DNA from: Prorocentrum cordatum
Taxonomy: Eukaryota > Sar > Dinophyceae > Prorocentrales > Prorocentraceae
NCBI GenBank assembly: GCA_963575745.1
Contig: CAUYUJ010018738.1
Span: 301,001-365,000 of the forward strand
Length of the DNA stretch: 64,000 bases
Direction of reading: 5' to 3'
A program made the position numbers and the translations under genes. This document shows positions 33,898-43,000 of this stretch, in pieces (the first letter of the stretch is position 1; every line of letters begins with the position of its first letter). The notes under the pieces are model-generated. The model made no database searches. It was not told the DNA's origin and saw nothing but the letters and a program-made list of their open reading frames with translations.

Positions 33898-34016
33898 GGA
33901 GGGGGGAAGGCTTCCTAGAAGGAGGCTGCTTCTTGGGAGGCGTTGGTCCTGCATCTACAGACGAGGCCCGCGCCTTCTAAGGAGCAGGGGTGCTTCTCAG
34001 AAGCCTCCCCCCCTCC
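33898..34016. mobile_element. Possible foldback element
   Basis: GGGGGGAAGGCTTCCTAGAAG near the left end pairs imperfectly with CTTCTCAGAAGCCTCCCCCC near the right end. Inner GGAGGCTGCTTCTTGGGAGG adds further structure. Seen only once. Confidence 0.4.
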
Positions 34017-34348
34017 CCCCGACCCCACTCTGCGAGTGACGTCGGTTTGGGGTATTAACTCGGGCCTCAGGCGGCCGTTTGGGCGATCCGGGCAAACCAG
34101 GAAAGCTCGCGGCGAGTCGCAGGTGCTGGAGAGCGTCCCGAGGCTGGAAACCCATTGAGAATCAAACAACACCGCCAATGCGTCGCCGATCCGTCGCCGA
34201 ACAACGAGAACCAACGAAAGCCGACAAGCCAACGCACACCGAACAACGAACGCCAGACTCCCCCGCCAGAAACCGCCGAAAACCAGCGAGGATCCCCCCT
34301 CTGCGAGTGGTTGACGATCCACCCTCCCCCGACCCTCTCTCCCTCTCC

Positions 34349-34550
34349 CTGCTCGGGAGCGGCCAAGAGGGGGGTGTTCAAGAGGAGGGGGTGCAAATCA
34401 TCACCGGCGGCATGTGCGCGACCCAGCGGGGGGGCGAGGGACGTAAAGAAATAAGAAGAGGCGCCATGGAGTCTGGGGAAACATCATGGCCCCCGCCATG
34501 ACATCCCCCCCCTAGTCATCACCCCCCTCTTTGCCGCCCCCGAGCATTGC
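34349..34550 (-). mobile_element. MITE family J copy 1, predicted introner
   Basis: Terminal inverted repeats GCTCGGGAGCGGCCAAGAGG (from 34351) and, on the other strand, GCTCGGGGGCGGCAAAGAGG (near 34525-34545), both followed by GGGGTG. On the minus strand it begins at a GC donor directly after an open exon-like block (34551-34619) and ends in GAGCAG, an AG acceptor. The other J copies, at 57526-57731 and 58681-58878, have the same relation to exons. Confidence 0.8.
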
Positions 34551-34619
34551 CCGCGCGACCATGCTGAGCAAAGTTAGCCAGGCCACTGGGAGGCGAATCG
34601 TGTCCAACTCTGCGTCGCC
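34551..34619 (-). CDS. Candidate exon, 23 codons, RND/Patched-like membrane segment
   Basis: Minus strand, phase 0 at both ends, acceptor GTCTCCAAG and GC donor directly at MITE J copy 1. The peptide begins GDAELDTIRLPVAWLTLLSM. An acidic stretch leading into LP and a hydrophobic helix is how one transmembrane helix of RND-superfamily transporters (MmpL, Patched, Dispatched) typically starts. It is far from the gene at 39.9-59 kb and downstream of its stop codon, so it would belong to a second, related gene or a pseudogene piece. No neighbouring exons could be joined. Confidence 0.4.
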
Positions 34620-34684
34620 CTTGGAGACGCGACGAGGTGGCGGGGAGGGGGCATGAGGGGGGCGCCTGGTTTGCGGGCAATAGT

Positions 34685-34862
34685 TATATCCACATCCAGT
34701 GCGTCTTGGATTATTGGGCTCTCTTCCCACAAACCGTAGACGCACTGGATATGAATAAAAATCTGGCCCCAAGAGGCTTGATTTTATCCATATCCAGTGC
34801 GCCTCGGCGTTGCGGCACCTCTTCCCGAAAAGTCCACGACGCTCTGGATATGGATATAAGTA
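34685..34862. mobile_element. Double hairpin repeat P, copy 1
   Basis: Two successive inverted pairs: CATCCAGTGCGTC with GACGCACTGGATATG, then ATCCATATCCAGTGCGCC with CGACGCTCTGGATATGGAT. The joint AAATCTGGCCCCAAGAGGC resembles that of copy 2 at 55390-55505. Confidence 0.65.
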
Positions 34863-35083
34863 CTGCCCGCATGGTTGAGTTGCTGCAAGTGTCGGCTCAC
34901 GCTCGCTCTGAGCTGCGCGTGGCCGACCCCCCCGCCCCCCCGGCCGGGGCTCGGGGGCCTCAGCGGCGGCGTCCGCCCTCGACGCGTTGCCCGCCGCCGC
35001 GGGGGCCGCCGCCGCCGCGGGGCGCGCCTCGGCGGGGAGGGCCCAGGAGCGGGTCCCCGCAGAGAGTCGAGACGCTGGCAGAA

Positions 35084-35268
35084 GTACAGTCGGGGCCTTG
35101 ACCTAAGGAACCCTAAATAAGGAACGAGGCCCCTTGTTATCCTACAAGATAAGCTTCGATTTCCAATCGAAGCCATAAGGAACACATGAGGCAAACTGTG
35201 AAACGCTTAAGGAACGCGGAGCCCCTCCCCAACGAAAAGGGTTCCTTCTCCAGGGCCCCGACTGTAGC
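35084..35268 (+). mobile_element. MITE family O copy 1 (TA-flanked, CAGT ends)
   Basis: Reads TA-CAGTCGGGGCCTTGACC at the left and GGGCCCCGACTG-TA at the right, so CAGT termini are flanked by TA, as expected for Tc1/mariner-type insertion. Internal AAGGAACCC and GGGTTCCTTCT are also inverted. Other copies: 35430-35600, 45895-46060 (reverse) and 46188-46369. Confidence 0.75.
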
Positions 35269-35429
35269 TCTAGATAATTGAGGGATGAAACAACGGCCCT
35301 ACCCTGGATTACAAGTGCGTGGTCTGTAAACCTCCCGGGAACCCCCAAAGCCTAGAGGACGCCAGGACGCCGCACATCACGCAGGATTTACCCTGTCAGC
35401 CCACAAAAGTTTCAGCGCGCAGCGCCTCG

Positions 35430-35602
35430 TAAGCCAGGGTAGGGGTGTTTTGTTCGTGCCCTTGAGATAAGGAAGGAGGCCCCATTCCACTATTTACATT
35501 TCGATGTCCGAAAAGAGAGCCTGAGGAGCACCTGAGAAAAGAAGCAGTAAAACAAGTAAGGAACACCGCAAGGGTTCCTTCTTCAGCGGCCCGACTGTAA
35601 AT
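35430..35602 (+). mobile_element. MITE family O copy 2
   Basis: Right end GGGTTCCTTCTTCAGCGGCC plus CGACTGTA is clear. The left end is degenerate, but GATAAGGAAGGAGGCCCC matches copy 1. Confidence 0.6.
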
Positions 35603-35769
35603 CCGCCACCGTGCCTCGAGGCACGAAGTGGAGCTGCCCCCAGGCCTCAGGCCCTCCTGCGTTCTCAGTTCTCTGCGCCCAGGACTAGGGGATTCTCGTA
35701 CTCCACGGGTGAATCACACTTCACGGGCGCTCCCTCGCGCTCCTGCGCTGCCTCCCGCGACGATTCCAA

Positions 35770-36390
35770 AACGCCAGGGGGCCCCGAGACGGACCAAGAG
35801 GGGCCCAAGAAGCGACCACGAGACTTCCACGACAGCCCACGAGCGCTCCAAGCTGCCCAAGAGGGCCCCAAGACATCCCAAGGGGCCCCAAAGAAGCACC
35901 AAGAGCACTCCAAGAGGACCCCCAAGAGGGCCCAAAGAGACAACAATCATCGACTTTCCAGGTGTTGTTTGATGTTTTTTGCGTTCGCGGTACTTCTCGC
36001 TTCCACCGCTCGAAGAAGGCCCCAAGGGCCCCAGAGGCCCCAAAGAAGGCCCCAAGACGGTCCAAGAGGGCCCAAAGACGGTCCAAGAGGGCCCCACAAC
36101 GGCCCAAGAGGTGATCAAGATCACCCAACAAGGGCCCAAGGCAGCCCCAAGAGGGGGAACACGAATCGAGCATTCGAGCCTTCCGCCCCAAGAGGCACCC
36201 AGGAGGCCCCAAGAGGCCCCCAAGAGAGCTCAACAGGCCCCCTAGAGGCCCCACGAGGCCAAAAAATAGGCCCCCAAACGGTCCACAAGAGGCGAGGCCC
36301 CCAAGAGAGCTCAACAGGCCCCCTAGAGGCCCCACGAGGCTAAAAAATAGGCCCCCAAACGGTCCACAAGAGGCGTCAAAACTGCCTCCA
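35770..36390 (+). repeat. GGCCCCAAGAGG minisatellite, block 2
   Basis: Units of 10-15 bp, broken at 35955-36010 by an AT-richer insert (GTTTGATGTTTTTTGCGTTC). A recent tandem duplication with a period of about 81 bp begins at 36224 and 36305 (GAGAGCTCAACAGGCCCCCT), with one difference. Confidence 0.85.
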
Positions 36391-36655
36391 AGTGAGGCCC
36401 CCGAAGTCGCCAGCGAGGACCATGCGGCTCCGAACACACACCTCCACCCAATAGAACAACACCCTTCGTCGGCAGAGCACCAGCCCGCATCACCAGGCAC
36501 GATCGAGCCGCGTCCAACCCTGGCGACGAGCAGTGTCCCGAGATCGTTAAAAACAAGAGCACTTGTCTGACAGCAATACGAGCATCATGCTTCCTCCTCC
36601 TCGTCCTCAGTCATCCAGCCACTCCTCCTCCTCCTCCTCCTCCCACTGTTTCTTC
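36391..36655. other. Spacer ending in a TCC tract
   Basis: No gene seen. Short TCC run at 36621-36642. Confidence 0.4.
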
Positions 36656-36659
36656 GCTT

Positions 36660-37060
36660 CGCACTCCTCAGCGGTTGCTCGGAATTGCGGGGGCGTCTCA
36701 TGCGAAACTGGCTGGACCCCCTCGCACGCGGCATATCTTTGCCAAGAATTGCAGGGACGTCTCAAGCAGAACTGATCGGATCACCTCGCGGGTGGCATCT
36801 TCAAGCCTGGCGCAACGACGATGCCTCAAGCGGAACGGAACAGGCAAGTTCTGGTCACAGTATCCCAGAACCCACTAGTTCTGCGGATATGTCAAGCGAC
36901 ATGGGCCGGACCACCTCTCGCGTAGCGTCTGGGAGCCCAGAGATGCGAAGATGTTTCCAAGCTAAACGAGCCAGACCATGCCGAATCTGGTCGTCTCGGG
37001 ACGCAGACTTGCGACGATGTCTCCTGCGAGCCGAGCCGAGCCACCTCCGCATGTTGCCAG
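36660..37060 (+). repeat. Diverged copies of the 16.5-18.4 kb array unit
   Basis: Units such as GAATTGCGGGGGCGTCTCAT, AATTGCAGGGACGTCTCAAG and GAGATGCGAAGATGTTTCCA keep the spacing and order of the TTGCGAGGATGTCTCAGGCG unit but are much more diverged. Confidence 0.65.
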
Positions 37061-37710
37061 TGTCTCGACGCATGAGCCCCTCGGACGGCAGCCGTCCTTA
37101 CCGCAACAATGCCCCCCCGGCACCGGCCGGGCGACCTGGGAACACTCGAATACAAAACCGTTTGAAAGGTAACAAACGAGAAGTTGCCATGTAGGCAGAG
37201 AGAGAAGGCGACAGAGAGCACGACAGAGGGAGAGAGAGGGTTGTGGCAACGTCTCGTTCACTGGGCCCTGCAACGTTATGTGATCTGGTCGATCCCCCTG
37301 GCCGACGAAGCAGGCACCGGCGGGCCCAGGGGCGAAGTGCCCTGAGGCTGCCACCCTCGACTACATCAGCCTAAAACTGCGTGGCTCAATTCACTCGTGT
37401 GTCTGACGCTCTGGGAATGTGTGACATTGTGTGCGTAGTACTTGTTGGTGCCTCCCTCTCCACTGCCTATCATCGTGGACCTTCCGAGTCGCGCCAGCCC
37501 AGACCGCGTTTGGCTCTGCTTCGACATCCAGGGGCGAAAAGGGGGTGACAGTGCAGGGGGGCGTAACAAGTGGTGATATAGAATTGTCGAAGGTAGTAAG
37601 TTGTCTTATTCGAGACTGGGTGCGTCAACATTCCCGATGACGAGTAATCCTCCACCGTGGCCCCCTGGCACGTTGGGGCGTGCCAGGATACCAAGTGCTG
37701 TCTGGTCAGA
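37061..37710. other. Spacer, no gene seen
   Basis: Contains GAGAGAGAGGG near 37200-37240. The 37670-37710 sequence leads into repeat Q. Confidence 0.4.
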
Positions 37711-38122
37711 GTGGGGGGGCCGAACGGTCATTCATTGTCCCTGGGTGCGTGGCTGAAGTGAGAACCCGTGGTGAGGATTATGTTTGTTGCGTTGTTGTTG
37801 CTGGTTCTCGGCGACCCCCCCCCCGCGACCCAACCGCGACCCACCCCGCGAACCGCCCCGCGACCCACCCCGCGACCCACCCCGCGACCCACCCCGCGAC
37901 CCTCCCGCGACCCACCCCGCGACCCACCCCGCGACCCACCCGCGAAGCACCGGCAACCCACCCTACCCACCCCGCGACCCACCCGCGACCCACCCCACGA
38001 CCCACCCGCGACCCACCCGCGACCCACCCCGCGACCCACCCGCGACCCACCCGCGACCCACCCGCGACCCATCTCGCGAAGTACCCGCGACCGACCCCGC
38101 GACCCACCCGCGACCGAGGGCT
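37711..38122 (+). repeat. Repeat Q copy 1: unique head plus GCGACCCACCC minisatellite
   Basis: Head GTCATTCATTGTCCCTGGGT followed by GCGTGGCTGAA, a GTTGTTGTTG run, then about 23 units of CGCGACCCACCC (11-12 bp). The same head and minisatellite occur at 42150-42560. Confidence 0.85.
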
Positions 38123-38586
38123 CGTTGTATAAGTTGTGAAACTCTGGCGCCTGCGGCGGGCTTCTCCAGAGTCTCGCAGACTGCCGAGGTCCCCACCGCC
38201 CCCTCACTCTTACCCGCATCTGCGGGGTGCTACGTAGGATTTCTGTATTCGTCTGGGGACCCTCCCTCTCTACCAGCGCTGGGCCTGCGCAACGCCCCCC
38301 CTGCCGTCTTTGTGGTAAAACATAAGATGCGCACTCCCGATGCCACCCATCTTGCTTCGCGCTTCCGAGGCCAATATGCCTCCAAAGACGACCCAAGATG
38401 GCTCCAAGAAGGCCCACTTTGGCCTCAAGACCGCAAAATATGGCATCAAGATGGCCCAAGAAGTTTTCGAGACGTCCCAAGAGTGCCTCGAGAGCCTTCC
38501 GAAGAGGGCCCAGGGGCAAAAATCTGTGATTTCCCCATGGCTCTTACATGCTTTCGGGGTTCTCGCCTTTTGGAGCCTCCGACGTC
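38123..38586. other. Spacer running into minisatellite block 3
   Basis: From 38385 the GGCTCCAAGA/GGCCCAAGA minisatellite restarts in weak form. Confidence 0.45.
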
Positions 38587-38591
38587 ACAAG

Positions 38592-38724
38592 TAGGGGTCC
38601 ACATGCGAACCCTACCCCTACCCCGCGATTTCTGGGGGGAGAGTGGGGTTCAATTCGCTCGCGAACCCTACCCTCCCCTGAGAAATCGTGGGGGGTAGGG
38701 GTAGGCTTCGCATGTGGTCCCCTA
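38592..38724. mobile_element. Foldback MITE T with 5-bp target duplication
   Basis: Starts TAGGGGTCCACATGCGAACC and ends with the near-perfect inverse, GGCTTCGCATGTGGTCCCCTA. The inverted match continues through CTACCCCTACCCC and GATTTCT and almost to the centre. ACAAG flanks both ends (38587-38591 and 38725-38729). Confidence 0.8.
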
Positions 38725-38932
38725 ACAAGACGGCCCACGAGACCCCCAAGAGCACCCCAAGACGGCCGAAGAGGGGCCCAACAGAACCCCAAAGCTGCCG
38801 AAGAGACGCCCAGGAGGACCCAAAGGGGGCCCCAAGAAGCGCCCAAGAGGGGGAGCACGCACCAGCAAGTCGGGCCCTCCGCCCCAGGAGGCTCCCAGGC
38901 AGCAGCCCCCCAAGAGGACCCCGAGAGGCACA
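38725..38932 (+). repeat. GGCCCCAAGAGG minisatellite, block 3
   Basis: Degenerate 10-15 bp units with a CGGGCCCTCCGCCCCAGGAG joint similar to that at 36175-36200. Confidence 0.7.
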
Positions 38933-39406
38933 AATCATGGATGGTGAGTGATCTTTGATTGGCCTTTCGACATTGGGCCGAAAGGGGGGGGAGGGGGAGG
39001 GGGGTATGGCTCCAGACCTCTGCTTAGTGCGACTGTTTGCAAAAGTGCTGCCTCTCGGGGGGACTCAACCTGCCCGAAACAGGCGCCAAAAACAGCCAAG
39101 ATCCAGTTTGGGTGCTCGCGCCGATCGGAAAAAGAAGGAATAAAACAACGATCACAATCATGGATGCTCCTCAAGTGTTTCAATGGTTTGGGGATCGTCC
39201 GCTGTCGCCCCAGCGAGAGCACCCATCGCCGCTCGAGGTGTCACGCGCTGGGGCCTCCCGTCTCCCTCGCGCAGGCAGGGGCCACCGAAGAGGCCGGGCT
39301 GGCACGGTGGCGAGCCTTGCCGCAGGCAGCTGGATCCTGTGGCGGATGTGATGACCGCCACCATCCGCACGCGGCCGTGGCGCCCAGGTGCAGCGAATGA
39401 GCGACG
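38933..39406. other. Spacer, no gene supported
   Basis: Short open frames on both strands, no recognised domain. Confidence 0.35.
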
Positions 39407-39415
39407 GGGCTAAAG

Positions 39416-39666
39416 CTTAGTGGGCCCTGGAAACGACAGGGCCGTTTTTTCACCGATTCCGTTTTGCCGTTTTCTTGCCGGTTCCGACGCCGTTTTTTTA
39501 CCGGTTCCGTCGCCGTTGTTTGACCGGTTCTTGCTCCGGTTCCAATCCTGGAGCCGTTTTCTTGCCGTTTCCGGTCGCCGTTTTTTTGCCGCTTCCATTT
39601 GCCAGGGACATTTTTTTGGGGGGGAAAGGGTGGAAAAACGGCCCTGCCGTCTCCGGGGCCCGCAAA
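39416..39666 (+). mobile_element. MITE family K copy 2, 9-bp target duplication
   Basis: GGGCTAAAG at 39407-39415 and 39667-39675 flanks the element. Left end CTTAGTGGGCCCTGGAAACG, right end CCGTCTCCGGGGCCCGCAAA. The inverted match covers about 38 bp. A 9-bp duplication is typical of Mutator-like elements. Confidence 0.9.
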
Positions 39667-39675
39667 GGGCTAAAG

Positions 39676-39909
39676 GCACCCAGAGAGGCTTTGGGCACAC
39701 TCATCATCGACTCTGGAGGGCCCCGAGGTGCCTCAGAACTCCTGCGGGTCTCTCTGGGGTCCTCGGGGGCCCAGGGCCAGAACCTGCCGCTGAGCCCCTG
39801 CTCTCCCGCCGAGCTCCTACCTGATGCGCCTGCTGCACAGCCATCGCGGCCTCCCCTCGTCGCGCATCTTTTTGCGGGCTGGAGCGGCTCTGAATTCACT
39901 GTCGACCGC
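39676..39909 (-). other. Likely 3' untranslated region of the RND-like gene
   Basis: Sequence just past the stop codon at 39910-39912 on the minus strand. No AATAAA-type signal is obvious, and MITE K copy 2 follows. Confidence 0.3.
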
Positions 39910-40056
39910 TCAGCCCGAGGCGATGATTCTGGTCCGGGACGCGGGCTGTCCGGGCGTCATCTGGGCCATCCCCCTCACAGGCACGTTGAGCACATATATG
40001 CCCTTGTTGCGTGCGTGCGAGTCGATGTTCGACGAGAGAGGGTCAACGTCCCAGTC
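39910..40056 (-). CDS. RND-like gene, last exon (48 codons and stop)
   Basis: Acceptor TTTTTTCCTGCGTGCCCGAG with a good pyrimidine tract, then an open frame starting DWDVDPLSSNIDSHARNKGI and ending in TRIIASG and TGA (39910-39912). A hydrophilic tail after the last membrane helix suits a cytosolic C-terminus. The intron before it (40057-40152) is only 96 bp, starts with GA and is strongly self-complementary around GGGTCCCGGGACCC. Confidence 0.65.
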   Translation of the reverse strand, partial: DWDVDPLSSNIDSHARNKGIYVLNVPVRGMAQMTPGQPASRTRIIASG

Positions 40057-43000
40057 CTCGGGCACGCAGGAAAAAAGAGCCCCGAAGGAGACGGGGCCCA
40101 GAGGGTCCCGGGACCCCAGAGGGGCCCCTTTCCCTCAGGAGCCCGGTTGATCCATGGGCAGATCCTGCAGGTTGAAGAGCATGCAACCCCGGAAGTTGTG
40201 CCCAGCTGGCCCGATGATCATGAGCGTCGCTGGCAAGAAAAGCAGGGCGAAAAACTCCGCGTACACCGTGATTCCGCACACGACGGCCCCAATCCTCGCG
40301 GGGGAGAATAGAAGAAGAAAGAACGCCATAAACATATTTTTGTGGCGATCCGCGCGGACTTCTTGGATCTGCACCAGACCCCCCCTCCCTGGCGCGCGGA
40401 GCGCGCCAGGGGCGGCGTCAGAGGCGCCGCCAGGGGGGCCCAGCGCGGAGCCAAGAAATCCGCGCGGAGAGCCAAACATTTAATGTTTATAGCGTGTTTT
40501 CTTCTCCGCGGGAACCCACAACTGGGAGCTCCAACAAGCAGAGAAGACGGATGGGGGAGAGGAGCACCTCGAAGAGGACAAGGAGAATGCAGATGGATCG
40601 TCTGTTGGTTTGTTGCAGACTCCGACCATTCTCGGTGTGTAGGGGCTCCAGATATTTCCAAGAAGGGCGAGAAGGAAACTGACAAATCTCACTGCGCCGA
40701 CATTGCAGACGTGCTTCAGCGGATTTTGTTGCGTGGGTTGCTGTCAATACAACACCCCGAAACGGCGAGTGAAAAACGACGCGGATGTCGCGTGGATGTG
40801 TTTTAGTTTTCATTCCTGGCCAAAAAGATCTGCACGAAATTCACCTCGAAATCCGAAACGAAATTCTACAGGACACTCCGGGCCCATCCTGTCGTTTTCC
40901 GAAAGAGACCCGCTCTGCGATGTTGGCGCCATGCTACATTGTGGGAGCGCAACAAGTAACACCCACACGCAGACGCAGGGAACTATCAGCGTGCTACCGC
41001 TCAGGATGCGGCAGGCCTTCGAACCAAAGACGAAAGAGCAACACGCTGTCGGGCCACCAGAGGCGGCGTGTTGCTGCTATTGGGGGTGAGCGTCAAGATA
41101 GTTACAGATGCAGCTACTCCACAGGCCTCTCCCGAGGTGCTTTCTGACCAAGATTTCGAGACGACTTCAGCAGTGGCGACGATGGTAGCAGCATCGGTAG
41201 ATGTTAAATGTTCCTCCTCTGAAATACAAGGGAGGCCAATCAACAAGAAACCTTCCGCAAGAAACTCAACCCTGAGACCCCAGGACGTGCATGGATTTTT
41301 GGTGTGGGAACGTCGCGCACTCCGTAGCAGAACCATCGAAACCCAAGAAATCCAGGGCACCCTGGAGGCGAGCAGGGCCTTGTGCTCTCCCGAGCGATGA
41401 GGAGCACGTGCTTCGGGAGCGCGCAAACATGGATGAGCGATCCGTGGATTCGTCGCGCGGTCGCCAAATCCATGGATTGGGGGAGGTGCCCTCCCAAAGT
41501 GCGGCCAGTGCCGCCCCGTTCGGCGGCGGAAGTGCGCGATCTCCCACGGAAGCCTTTGTCCATCTTTGCGACCGCCGGAGTCGCCTCTGTACCTCTTGTG
41601 CTTTCCAGAGCGGTGGGGAGCACGTGCTGCGAAAGCTTCTGCCCTGCATCCCCTCCCCCCGGAGTCCGGTAGAACACGTGCAGGGAGCACGGCAGCAGGA
41701 ACGCCGCGCTCCCCAGGGTGGTAAGCCCCGACCCCAGCACGGAGGGCCCGATCTTCTCCAAGGCGAACCTCCAAGGAAGAGGAAGAGTAGGAGGAGGAGG
41801 AGGAGGAGGAGGAGGAGGAGGAGGAGGAGGAGGAGGAGCAGCAAGAGGAGGAAGAGGAGGAATAGGAGAAGGAGGCAGAGGAAGAGGATGAGGAGAAGCA
41901 GCAAGAGGATGATAATGAGATGGACGGGAAGGGGTGTTGAGCTGGGAGGGCCCGATCTTCTCCAGGGCGAACCTCCAAGGAAGAGGAAGAGGAGGATAGG
42001 CGAACGAACAATGGCATAAACATATTGACTCGGAGGTCTGCGCGGACTTCTCGGATTGGTGCTGGGGCCCCCCGGCGGCGCCTCCGGCGCCGCCCCTGGC
42101 GCGCTCCGGGGGTCCAGCGCGGATCCAAGAATTATGTTGCTGTTAGAACGAGGGGGGCCGACTGGTTATTCATTGTCCCTGGGTGCGTGGCTGAATGAGG
42201 AACTCGTGGTGAGAATTCTGCTTGTTACATTGTTGTTGTTGTTGTCGTTGTTGTTGTTGATTGTTGTCGTCGTCCCACCCACGACCCACCCGCGACCCAC
42301 CCCGCGACCCACCCCGCGACCCACCCCGCGACCCACCCCGCGACCCGCCCCGCGACCCACCCGCGACCCAACCCGCGACCCACCCGCGACACAATCCGCG
42401 AACCACCCGCGACACAACCCGCGACCCACCCGCGACTGTCCTGCGACCCACCCGCGACCCACCCCGCGACCCACCCCGCGACCCACCCCTCGAGCCATCC
42501 GCGACCCATCCGCGACCCACCCGCGACCCACCCCGCGACCCACCCAGCGACCCACCCTCAAGGGAGGAAAAACCATCCGAACCCGACACCTGACGTTCAT
42601 TAACCGGCTCTGGGCGATGACTAAACAGCCCTGCCCTGTTCGATTCATTCCTTGCGTGCGTTTACTAAACGGCTTCGCTTGTCGGGGTGACTATTATGGG
42701 GTGGATCTGCGTTGACTGTCTTGATGCTGTCCTCTCCACTGCTCGTGCAAACATCCCCCTCTCGCAGCTTGGTCGCAAGACCTCTTAAGACCGTGACGGT
42801 AGGTACCAAATGGCACTTGGCAACGACACCAACGCCGACGACGACAGCGACGACGACGACGACGACGACTACGACGACACCGACGACGACTCCGACGACT
42901 TCGACGACAACGACGACGACACCGACGACGACGACGACACCGACGACGACGACGACGCCCGAGCCGACGCCGCCGACGACGACGACAACGACGACGACGC

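Noticed and set aside
37728-38519. 263-residue GRGWVAG-type frame
   Set aside because: Shadow of the GCGACCCACCC minisatellite; the same kind of frame occurs at 42166-42648.
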